From: Ctena decussata
Lineage: Eukaryota > Mollusca > Bivalvia > Lucinida > Lucinidae
NCBI GenBank assembly: GCA_963989385.1
Contig: OZ022507.1
Coordinates: 58,601,400 to 58,665,399, forward strand
Direction: 5' to 3'
DNA: 64,000 bases
Both the position numbers and the translations under genes were made by a program. Numbering within the stretch: position 1 is the stretch's first letter; every line of letters starts with the position of its first letter. The notes under the pieces are model-generated. The model worked only from the letters and a program-made list of their open reading frames with translations, was not told the origin of the DNA and did no database searches. Below are positions 47,685-57,400 of the stretch, in pieces.

Positions 47685-47688
47685 AAAT

Positions 47689-47920
47689 GAGCCCCAACAA
47701 GACAAAACCAACAAAGCGGTTATGCACCCCACACAGACTCAGAACAGCTTGGGCATCTGCCCAGTCTGATCAAGGTCTTTGCTGTCTGCATGGAGGTAGC
47801 TTGGACCCTTAGCTACCCTTTTAACGCTTAGCAAAGTGATCACACTGGGTGGATGCCAAGGCTGATCTGAGTCTGTATTGGGTGCACAACCACTTTGTTG
47901 GTCTTCTTGTTACGCAACTC
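47689..47920. mobile_element. foldback MITE, family F (tandem pair, second)
   Basis: Full-length, ends gagccccaacaag and cttgttacgcaactc; followed by aaat, as on its left. Confidence 0.76.
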
Positions 47921-48238
47921 AAATGTCAAACACTACTCTGTGAATCTTGAGATCTTAGCAGCCATTTTGATACACACATGCTTTCCCAGCAACATGACAG
48001 ACTCGCCATAGTATGCTTTTACTATCTTGACCTAATCAAGGGTAAGGATTTTGGAATGTTTGTTTGCAATACAACTCATCTGAAGAGCTGGACCCATCTG
48101 ACAGTTCCTAACATATAAAGGAGTGTTCTTTAAACCTGAAGGTACTGGTAGCAGATCTGATATGCACATGCTTTCCAAGCACATGACTTGTTCACCACAG
48201 TATGTCTCAACAAACAATCTTCACATAGGTCCAATTTC

Positions 48239-48409
48239 TCAGGTAATTCCAATTCCATAGTTGATTTTGAGATAGTCTATTACAGCTGATGTACTGGCTA
48301 GTGCATTAAATACCCGTCTTTCTGATTTTGGCATCACTCTCTCAAACATGTACATGAGGTGGTGATGAAATGTTTGATGTGATGTGCCGAGAGACAGAGA
48401 AATGTCAAC
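48239..48409 (-). CDS. DUS4L: DUS4L last exon
   Basis: It encodes 56 residues plus TGA, with HHHLMYMFERVMPKSERR and VFNALASTSAVIDYL, the C-terminal helical domain of Dus4-type enzymes. Acceptor tgtttccag. No AATAAA was noticed in the first 200 bases after the stop. Confidence 0.92.
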   Translation of the reverse strand, partial: VDISLSLGTSHQTFHHHLMYMFERVMPKSERRVFNALASTSAVIDYLKINYGIGIT

Positions 48410-51400
48410 CTGGAAACAAAAAAGCAATGTTATAACCATGAATAGTGTTAAAACCAATCACTTAAAACATCAGCAGTCTTGATTGAGAAAAAAAAAATTG
48501 ACATTAATGTTCATTTTGTTTCTCCTCAAAACAGGTTTTTAGGCCTCATTAAAGACTAGTAATTTACTATTTGAGAAATGTAGAAAAATGTGAGCATTTT
48601 GTGTTTTTTTTTTTCCAGCAAAACAAAGAAACAAAAGACCTGTGTCCAGACAAAATACATGTAGTTTGTTTAAACTTCACAACACGAAAAATTTCCATCA
48701 AAACTTAATGTTGAGTGGGGCAAGATGAAGATGTGACTGTAATAGTTGGTCCTGTACTTTGTTACAGCCATTTAAAAAGAGCCACAATAGTTTGCAAGCT
48801 CCTATGCAGGTTTCTGAATGGAGAAAAGGCCAGCCTCGCTTGACTGAATTATAATTTGGCATATCATGTCACTAATGCCTAAACCAGTGTCATTTCAACA
48901 GCCCATACAATCACACATTCCATCTCACCTCGTTATATTGCAAAACATTACAACTGCCCCTCTACCATCTGTGTCAACATCATGCTTTCTGTGGAAAATA
49001 TTAGTTGTCTGTGCAAAAAAAAACAAGGCATCGCAGGCGATACAAATCCCCTCACACAAGACTACTGGCTCGAGATATTGTCATACCCTACATTTGTGTG
49101 AAGTTATTTTAAAATCCATGGAGTAATGTAGGCGCTAGAGCGATGACAAAGTTTTTCTAAAAATAGCTACAGTGACCTTGACCTTTTAAGCGCAGCACCC
49201 TGAAAGTCGAACTTGCTCAAGATATTGTCATGCCCTACATTTGTGTGAAGTTATTTCAAAATCCATTGAGAAATATAGGCACTAGATCCCTGACAAAGTT
49301 TTTCTAAAAATAGCCACAGTGACCTTGACCTTGGGCGCAGAACCCTGAAAGTCGAACTTGCTCGAGATATTGTCTTGCATTACATTTGTGTGAAGTCATT
49401 TTAAAATCCGTTGAGAAATGTAGGTGCTACAGCGATGACAAAGTTTTTCTAAAAATAGAAACAGTGACCTTGGCCTTGGGCGCAGCACCCTGAAAGTCAA
49501 ACTTGCTCCAGATATTGTCTTAACCTACATTTGTGTGAAGTTATTTCAAAATCCATTGAGAAATATAGGCACTAGATCCCTGACAAAGTTTTTCTAAAAA
49601 TAGCCACAGTGACCTTGACCTTGGGCACAGAACCCTGAAAGTCGAACTTGCTCGAGATATTGTCTTGCCCTACATTTGTGTGAAGTCATTTTAAAATCCG
49701 TTGAGAAATGTAGGTGCTACATCGATGACAAAGTTTTTCTAAAAATAGAAACAGTGACCTTGGCCTTGGGCGCAGCATCCTGAAAGTCAAACTTGCTCCA
49801 GATATTGTCTTAACCTACATTTGTGTGAAGTTATTTTAAAATCCGTTGAGAATTGTAGGCGCTAGAGCGATGACAAAGTTTTTCTAAAAATAGCCACAGT
49901 GACCTTGACCTTGGGTGCAGCACCCTTAAAGTCGAACTTGCTCGAGATAATGTCATGCCCTACATTTGTTTGAAGTTACTTCAAAATCCGTTGAGAAATG
50001 TAGGCGCTAGAGTGATGACAAAGTTCTTCTAAAAATAGCCACAGTGACCTTGACCTTGGGCGCAGCACCCTGAAATTTGAACTTGCTCGAGATATTGTCA
50101 TGCCCTACATTTGTGTGAAGTTATTTCAAAATCCATTGAGAAATATAGGCACTAGATCGCTGACAAAGTTTTTCTAAAAATAGCCACAGTGACCTTGACC
50201 TTGGGCGCAGCACCCTGAAAGTCAAACTTGCTCGAGATATTGTCATGCCCTACATTTGTGTGAAGTTATTTCAAAATCCGTTGAGAAATGTAGGCGCTAA
50301 AGTGATGACAAAGTTTTTTCTAAAAATAGCCAGTGACCTTGACCTTGGGCGCAGCACCCTGAAAGTCGAACTTGCTCAAGATATTGTCATGCCCTACATT
50401 TGTGTGAAGTTATTTCAAAATCCGTTGAGAAATGTAGGCGCTAGAGCGATGACAAAGTTTTTCTAAAAATAGCCACAGTGACCTTGACCTTGGGCGCAGC
50501 ATCCTGAAAGTCGAACTTGCTTGAGAAATTGTCATGCCCTACATTTGTGTGAAGTTATTTCAAAATCCATTGAGAAATGTAGGCGCTAGAGCGCTGACAA
50601 AGTTTTTCTAAAAATAGCCACAGTGACCTTGACCTTGGGCGCAGTACCCTGAAAGTCGAACTTGCTCGAGATATTGTCATGCCCTACACTTGTGTGAAGT
50701 TATATGAAAATCCGTTGAGAAATGTAGGTGCTAGAGCGATGACAAAAGGTGAACATACGTACGTACGTACATACGTACGTACTTACGTACGGGACAAAAC
50801 CTATATCCCCTCACCACTTCGTGGTGTGAGGGGATAAAAAGTCAAAAGAATCTCACACTCCTGGCCATTTTATACACAATTTACAAAACTCGCTGAAGTC
50901 TTCTTTCACAAATTTTATTCCAAATGAAATGGTTACTCATATGAGACCCTCTATAGCTTACCCAGTCTTTCACACACTGTAGTGGAGTTTCATCTTCCCC
51001 AGCATACATAGCAGGATTCTGCAACATGCCTCGAGCAGCCATCACTCCTGTAATAAAGAAAATTTCAAACTATCAGTGCTCTAGGCAGTAGCCAAAATCT
51101 GGTGAATGAAAGCAGAGCTAGTTTCTGATTTAATGTAATACCAACACTCCATTTGCAAAAGTAATACTTTTGTGACCTTTGCCAAGATTTTCTGTACATA
51201 CAAGAAATGCCTTCTATGCAATTTTTTTCCAAGGCGCAGGAAATAACGGCACAAGATAGGCAGCTGAATATTCTAATTTGCCAAGAGAAACTTTTGAGAT
51301 GTAACTTTGGAATTTTGCTTATAAACAGCCACAAATTCTCATATAAAAAAGCTTGTAATGATATTTAGATTTTGGCATGTACTTTATCACCTTGAAAAAC

Positions 51401-54400
51401 AAAATATGTCAAACCATTAACTCCAGTAGTTTCCTGAACCATCTTTGCATCTTCCAAAGACTTGATATCCCCATTGGCAATGACTGGTATACAGACATTT
51501 TCTTTGATCAGTTTAATAGCATCAAGATTGACTGGTTGTTTCCGCTGTTCCTTTGTCCTCCCATGTACTGATATCCAAGACACTCCGGCTGCTTCTACTT
51601 TCTGACACAAGTCAACAGTTTCTCTGAAAGGGTTGACAAATTTTACCTATATTAATTATTCCTTCAAAAGAAAATATAACATCTGCTACTGTGGGGTCTA
51701 AATGAGTTGCAGAATACAGTACAGTCAACTCTCGATATCTCAAAGTCAAAGGAGCGGCTGTAGCGTAGTGGATAACACTCCAGACTACCAATCCAGGGGT
51801 CGCAGGTTCGATCCCCCGCTTCTCCGGTCTTTCGGATGAGACTTTAAACTGAGGTCCCGTCTCCATATGACCTTGTTGTTGGTGGGACGTTAAACCCGAG
51901 TTCACTCACTCACTCACTCACTCAAAGTCAAATTTTATTCCAAACTACTGATAACTCAAAGTAAATTTTCTGGTCCCAGAAAATTTACTTTGTGATATCA
52001 GTAGTTAAAGTTAAGAAGAGTTGAACAGTAAAGAAAAACTGGAATTATTTCCTAACAATACTCTTTGATATACATGTAAGAGGGTACTTTGAGATATCAA
52101 TGTTTAAGATATCGAGAGTTGATTGTAGTAAGTTAGATGCAAAATACAATAATATCACCATAAATAACAATCTCATTCACTACAGCATGCTTGGAAAGGC
52201 AAATTTCAGTATACACTAAGTTGCAACTGCCTGGTAATTCCACACTAGAAACCATGGAGAGAAGAAACAATAGATAGGCACTACTTATATCCAACAAATT
52301 CCAATACAAAAAAAGAATTGTTTTTTGATATAATTTCTCCATAGTGCTCTTTCTGTGACAGAGCCAGTCTGTGTCATACACTTTACCTCTGCACTTGGTG
52401 TTTTTGCAGGTCTTGAAATAAAATGTTATTTCAGTGACATCACACTGCCATGAGTGCACAATGACTGTTATCACTGGAGAGGAAAGTTCCCAACAAAGCA
52501 CAATTTTACAAATACTTTTCTGAATACATGTATTATAGTATTTGCCCCAAAGTGAATAGGTAGGTAATGGCCAGCAATAGTTCACTCTAATGTTGATCTT
52601 CTAACAGCAAATTCCTTCTTTAAAAGCAGACCCCTTTTTGAAGTTGAGAAGCAAACAGTGAGTCATAAAACTTGTTCCCCTTTGGGGAAATGGAAAATGG
52701 CATAAAAACATGGATTCATACCCATTTACTTTACTTCCATGGTCAACTTTAGCATGGCATGATACAAAGTCTATTACCTAACATCATCATGAATCCTGAT
52801 CTTTACAGAGACAGTGAAGTTTGGATTATTCACTCTGGCTCTCGCTTGTTGTACCATGTCTCTTAACAACTCGGATTTATTGATCATGCAGGCACCATAT
52901 CCTTCGGCCATAGCCCATCTACATGTGTAAAGGAAAATAAAGAATTGGTGAACTCACTCTGAACAAAGTTGTAAAATTAAAGTTTGAAATAACTTTGTAA
53001 AATTAAAGTTTGAAATAAAATATTAGTTGTTTTTTTTTTAAAAACAATTTTAATATTTCAGACAGGAGTTCTCTGGGGGGGGGGGGGGGGGGGGGGGCTG
53101 TCCCAGCACAAAGTATCTTACCTGTACAGGTAAATGTGTGAAAATCGATTCAACCAATCAGTGAACCAGAATTGCCAAACATGATAATTTCATTGGCTGA
53201 CTTAAGGTGTTTACACTATGTGATCAAGAGAAAGAATGACACTATTTCAGTTCAGTTCAGTTCAATTCTCCCATCGACGTTCCCCAAGTGGCTAAACGGT
53301 ACGTATCCATAGTTGCACACACTTGGCGCCGTGTGTCCATCCAATGACACTATGGAAGATAATCCTCATTATATAGTGCCACTCCTGTTTTAGTCAGATT
53401 CAACAACCAGATTTCACATATGGCATATATTGGTACATCAGAAACTTGACAATACCAAAGAGTTACTTCTGCCTTAAGGCTCCAAAATAAAACAAAATGA
53501 AAGTGATACTGATAGCTGAAAGTGCCTCAAAACGAATTCAACTCTTGTTATCTAAAAACAGCAGAATTTTTCCGTACAGATTTGAAAGTAGAAAATAATT
53601 TGACATTAAGCTCCTGAATATACTCATTTAACTTAGATCAAATAAGGCGACATGGTCATGGTACATGTAATTCTGTGAGGATTTTTATTTCTACATCAAA
53701 CTTGTATTGTGACTGTCCAGTACAACTGCTTCACTGAGGTGGCTCTGAGGGGCCATAAGTTTTTATGGAGGATGAAGAAGTCACCAAGGCATTAGCATTA
53801 TGATTTTCACCTGTGGCTATGATGCTCACCTTTGAGGACATCCACAGTTCAGATCTACTCCATCTGCAAACCTAAAAAGAAATATGTGAATGATGCAACA
53901 ATAAAGCCACTGTTCTTTGAAAACAACTGACATGTATGCATTAGATGTTTTACAAGGAATAATTAAAAACATCATGCCTTAATCCTGTAACTTGGCAGAT
54001 ATGCCCCTTGAGTAAACCAAATGTCTTAAGGCATATATCAACTACTCTAGCTTAGTCCAACTGGCATACATACACAGTCCTGTCTGCACATATGCATCCC
54101 TGTCTTTTGAACTTTGCTGTATTATGATTATTTTGAGGGAAAGCTTCAAATTTTTCAGACTACGCTAAAATGTACACAGACAGGACCATAATACTGCCAT
54201 TTTAGAAAGGGAAATATTTTTTGTGTCTTCCTGTCTTTAAGTGCTTCCTTTGTTGAGAAGAGGGATGAAAATAAAAATGGAAAAGTAGCTGCCACTTAAA
54301 GCATACCATTCACCTTGAGAAGGCTTTCTCAAATGTGATCCAGGTTCGAGGTTATAAATTTGAGAATAATCTCAAACTCAAAATAATGCACATTGATTGG

Positions 54401-57183
54401 CTGCTTCCGAGCATGTGCTCGGAAGCAGCCAATCAGTGCGCTTTATTTTGTGTTTGAGAATGTACTCAAGTTTTATAACCTCTGAGCCAGGCTAACATTT
54501 GTTTGTCTTGTCAGCTGACTTTAAGTGAGTTGTGTTTAGAGAAACAGATATCTATGAGCTCTGTTAAAGCGTTACCTCACCTGGTAAATTCTCGATTCTA
54601 TTCCTCACTGGAAATTCAATACATAAAAAAGCTATTTAACTTATATGTACATATGTCCGTAAAGTTATCTGTACAAATAATTGCTGTTTTGTAAAAGATA
54701 AACTGAAATGTTGGTTTGGCCACTTTCAACACCAGTTCCTATACATCAAAGCAGATATTGTTCCCAAATATGCTTTGAATACACTGCTCAAATAGTCTTG
54801 TTATATTTTGTACATATGAGCCGCAACACGAGAAAACCAACAAAGTGGTTGTGCATCCAGTGCAGACTCAGAACAGCCTGGGAATCCACCCAGTCTGATC
54901 AGTCCCTTTTCTAAGCACTTAGAGGGTAGCTAAGGGACTAAGCTACCTTCATGCAGACAGCGAAGACTCTGATCAGACTGGGCACATGCCCAGGCTGATC
55001 TGAGTCTGGGCTGGGCTCACAACCACTTTGTTGGTTTTCTCGTGTTGTGGCTCATATGTATGTAAAGTTATATGTACGAAAATTGCTGTTTTTGTAAAAG
55101 ATAAACTGGTGGAGTTCTATCACAAAAAACTTCTGAAAGTGGCCACACTAAAATTTTGGTTTGGCCACTTTCAACACCAGTTCCTATACATGTACTTCAA
55201 AGCAGAACTTGTTCCCAAATGTGCTTTGCATACACAGCTCAAATAGTCTTGTTATATTTTGGCTAACTACTTGCAGAGGCTATAATTTCTAATTTCCAGG
55301 TCAGACTGGGATTGCTTACCATGCTTACCAATTTATAGTGTACTGCTCTGAGCAAGAACTTACGGTGAAACTATCTCTGCAGCATCTGCAAAATCTTTTG
55401 GATTGTTAGCAGCAAACTGTACAATCAATGGCCTGTCCTCTGTGAAGTATAAAATAAGTATGTTAACAGAAGGTAAGCCCATCCATCCAGGGCTACAGGA
55501 ACTCAATATCAAAGTTTTTCAATAAAGATCTGAAAACCTACTGAATGGACCTTAATACAGGGTCAGAGCTGCTGACTCTTTGTTGTCTTTCTTTGTAAAA
55601 CCACAATACTGATACCATACACCTTTATTTCTTCAGTTTTAAGACAAAGGTTTTTTCTCTTCCTAAACAGTCCCCAAAATCTTTGGAATCATTTAGAAGG
55701 GAAAACCCCATTTTATAGCAGTATTTCATCAGACTGGCCCCGAGGTTATAAAACTTTTTTCGTGCTCAGCTCAGCTGAGCATGAAATTTTCTCTGCTGAT
55801 AAATATAAAAATGCCAACTAATGTTGGCATTTTCATATTCATAAGCAGAGAAAATTTCATACTCAGCCAAACTGAGCAAGAAAACAACCGTACTTATCAG
55901 TAATTTGCTATTTATTAGCAGGTAAAATTTCATGCTCAACTCAGCTGAGCATGAAAAAAGTTTTATAACCTCGGGCCCTGATTTAGATATTCTGAGGATC
56001 ATTTTAAAGCGAAGAACCCCCATTTTTTAGCCACATAATTTTGCCAAGAAGCTGAAACCAACCTGCACAGGTAGTAAATTCATTATCCCTGGCTTTCAGA
56101 GACTGTACAAATGAGTTGGCAATAATCATTGGTGTGAAGGCTACATCACAGTTGTACTTTCTTACCAACATCCTGAACGGAAGTCTGAAAGGACAATCAG
56201 AGCAAAAGATACTGTAATTTAGATCTATGCAAAATAAAAATAGGTACCTATCTCATAAAGTGTGAACAAGGAAGACCCACATTAGCCTTTACAACTGCAC
56301 CATCTGATCAGTGTTTTCCCCGCTCACATACTAATCTTTAAATCCTAGGTGTATATTGATAGACTGATATTGGTAGCGAAACAGTAAAATGAAGTTCGCA
56401 TGTTCCACACTCTTGCTGCCATAAGTAAGCAAAGTTTCAGACATGCCATATAAGAATTAATAAGAATTATAAAAAAAATCTTTATTATTTTTTCATATTT
56501 GAGTCATCTAGAAAAAAATAAAGCAGTAAAGACAAGTGCCTACTTGGAAAAGTGGCTTCCCAAGAAGCCACTTTTCTTTACTTGTCATGCTTGTAATAAC
56601 AACTGGCCTGAAATACTGTACATAACGGTATATATTTGATGATAAGATAGCAGTGTTTTCCCCTTCCAAAATGATTTAATGTGTAAATCAGTCATACTAA
56701 TTCTGCTAAGAGATTTTTTTTACCTGCCAAGTATCTAGATCCATCATGTAAGCCGACTGAAATTGGATGACTAAGATACTTTTAAAAAGGTTGTAATTGT
56801 CCATATATCCATACATGAAGTGAGTCCCAGCACGACAAAACCAACAAAGAAGCATGTGTGCCACATCAAGACTCATATCAACCTGGGCATCTGCCAGTCT
56901 GATCAAAGTCTTGGCAGTAGTTGAGACTCTTAGCTACCCTTTAAGTAGAACAGGGAAGACTCTGATCAGACTGGGCGCATGCCCAGGCTGATCTGAGTCT
57001 TTGCTGGGTGCACATGCCACTTCGTTGGTTTTGTCGTGTCACAGCTCACATGAAGTGTTGTTCTTACTTAGAGTATCTGACCATAGGAGCACAGATATTC
57101 ACCAGCTTCTCTTCAAATAACTCCACTGGCTTTTTCCAGGTGAAGGGTATCTTTTCACCATCGCTATTGTCAATTTCTTCCAT
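48239..57183 (-). CDS. DUS4L: tRNA-dihydrouridine synthase, DUS4L type (8 coding exons, complete)
   Basis: Exons in transcription order: 57183-57068, 56184-56063, 55439-55364, 53871-53830, 52918-52778, 51623-51415, 51047-50962, 48409-48239. All are GT-AG with matching phases. The join is 963 bases, giving 320 residues, close to the vertebrate DUS4L length. Dus enzymes reduce uridine to dihydrouridine in tRNA using FMN and NADPH. The TIM-barrel signatures are all present: ICAPMVRYSK, NCGCPQRWAMAEGYGAC (catalytic Cys expected at C116), SVKIRIH (K158), SVHGRT (H186), VIANGDI, and GVMAARGM for the FMN phosphate. The C-terminal HLMYMF...RRVFNALASTSAVIDYL block is typical of the Dus4 subfamily. An in-frame TGA 18 bases upstream supports the ATG. 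Introns hold a SINE, MITEs and a tandem-repeat element. Confidence 0.95.
49022..50840 (+). mobile_element. hairpin-ended element, family K, with 11 nuclear-receptor-like repeats
   Basis: Starts aacaaggcatcgcaggcgat then cccctcacac. Eleven core units of about 146 bases span 49100-50745, each with cagtgaccttgaccttgggc and gacaaagtttttctaaaaat. An (acgt)n tract lies at 50752-50790, then the hairpin ctcaccacttcgtggtgtga and ggggataaaaa. It lies in DUS4L intron 7, antisense to the gene. Confidence 0.8.
50962..51047 (-). CDS. DUS4L: DUS4L exon 7
   Basis: It encodes VMAARGMLQNPAMYAGEDE, the FMN-phosphate binding turn and following helix, ending CVKDW. Acceptor attacag, donor gtaagc. A 1.8-kb tandem-repeat element occupies the next intron. 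Confidence 0.92.
51415..51623 (-). CDS. DUS4L: DUS4L exon 6
   Basis: It encodes residues 167-235, including CQKVEAAGVSWISVHGRT and IPVIANGDI. Acceptor cctttcag. The donor gtttga is weak; if unspliced, the frame runs on to a stop at about 51365, giving a truncated product without the last barrel strand. The next exon's phase fits the splice. Confidence 0.92.
51722..52125. mobile_element. mariner-like MITE, family M, carrying a SINE
   Basis: Ends cagtcaactctcgatatctc and gatatcgagagttgattg, flanked by TA on both sides. The inner palindrome aaagtaaattttctgg/ccagaaaatttacttt is family-specific. Located in DUS4L intron 5. Confidence 0.75.
51751..51920 (+). mobile_element. tRNA-derived SINE with 12-bp target duplication
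   Basis: A box gtagcgtagtggataac, B box aggttcgatccccc, (actc)n tail. Exact duplication ctcaaagtcaaa at 51739-51750 and 51921-51932. Antisense to DUS4L. Confidence 0.85.
52778..52918 (-). CDS. DUS4L: DUS4L exon 5
   Basis: It encodes residues 120-165, with WAMAEGYGACMINK and FTVSVKIRIHDD, the conserved Lys-bearing strand. Acceptor catgtag, donor gtaata. Confidence 0.92.
53072..53097 (+). repeat. poly-G tract
   Basis: A run of about 26 G in DUS4L intron 4; the exact length is unreliable in any assembly. Confidence 0.85.
53249..53339 (-). mobile_element. short SINE tail fragment
   Basis: (agttc)n then about 80 bases of body; flanked by aatgacactat on both sides, an 11-base target duplication. 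Confidence 0.6.
53830..53871 (-). CDS. DUS4L: DUS4L exon 4 (42 bases, catalytic Cys)
   Basis: This micro-exon encodes FADGVDLNCGCPQ. The Cys of the GCP triplet (C116) aligns with the Dus catalytic cysteine. Acceptor tttttag, donor gtgagc; split codons on both sides match the neighbours. Confidence 0.92.
54342..54490. mobile_element. hairpin MITE, family H
   Basis: Full-length, centred on gagcatgtgctc, with ggcc-flanked ends. It lies in DUS4L intron 3. Confidence 0.75.
54818..55053. mobile_element. foldback MITE, family F
   Basis: Full-length, ends gagccgcaacacgag and ctcgtgttgtggctc, exact complements. It is inserted between two copies of a local duplication (about 54660-54810 and 55060-55260, sharing ggtttggccactttcaacac). 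Confidence 0.8.
55364..55439 (-). CDS. DUS4L: DUS4L exon 3
   Basis: It encodes DRPLIVQFAANNPKDFADAA. The PLIVQFAAN strand is a Dus family signature involved in FMN binding. Acceptor cttcacag, donor gtaagt. Confidence 0.92.
55734..55979. mobile_element. palindromic MITE, family G
   Basis: Full-length copy with central atgccaactaatgttggcat; ends ggccccgaggttataaaac and gttttataacctcgggccc. It lies in DUS4L intron 2. Confidence 0.75.
56063..56184 (-). CDS. DUS4L: DUS4L exon 2
   Basis: It encodes residues 39-79, including MLVRKYNCDVAFTPMIIA, the conserved second strand of the Dus barrel. The acceptor is ctttcag and the donor gttggt. Confidence 0.92.
56822..57047. mobile_element. foldback MITE, family F, with 9-bp target duplication
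   Basis: Ends gagtcccagcacgac and gtcgtgtcacagctc. Exact flanking acatgaagt at 56813-56821 and 57048-57056. It lies 20 bases from the donor of the first DUS4L coding exon. Confidence 0.8.
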
Positions 57184-57213
57184 CACAGTAATGCCCCACT
57201 GTCAGTCAGTTTC
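57068..57213 (-). CDS. DUS4L: DUS4L first coding exon with 30 bases of 5' UTR
   Basis: Coding starts at the ATG whose A is at 57183. The protein begins MEEIDNSDGEKIPF and ends in the split codon of VRYSK. The donor is gtaaga. A tttcag acceptor ends at 57214, so an upstream non-coding exon is expected. The 30 bases between acceptor and ATG contain an in-frame TGA, which excludes a longer N-terminus through this exon. Confidence 0.9.
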
Positions 57214-57400
57214 CTGAAAATGAAAATTAAATGGACTAGCATCGTGGGCAAAGGAATCAACTTCCCCATCAGATCCCTGTACTCCCAGACCTCAAGTCAT
57301 TTAGGTTAGCGGTAAGGACAGTTACACACTACATGCCCTAGGCCACAACACTTGTTTTTAACTGCTTTAGAATCGTCTGTAATATTTATAATGTTTAGCT

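Noticed and set aside
49022..50840. CRISPR array
   Set aside because: Units are ~146 bases, tandem without unique spacers, in an animal genome; this is a transposon core array.
51612..51905. 97-codon minus-strand frame next to DUS4L exon 6
   Set aside because: It is the complement of a tRNA-derived SINE, beyond the exon's acceptor site.
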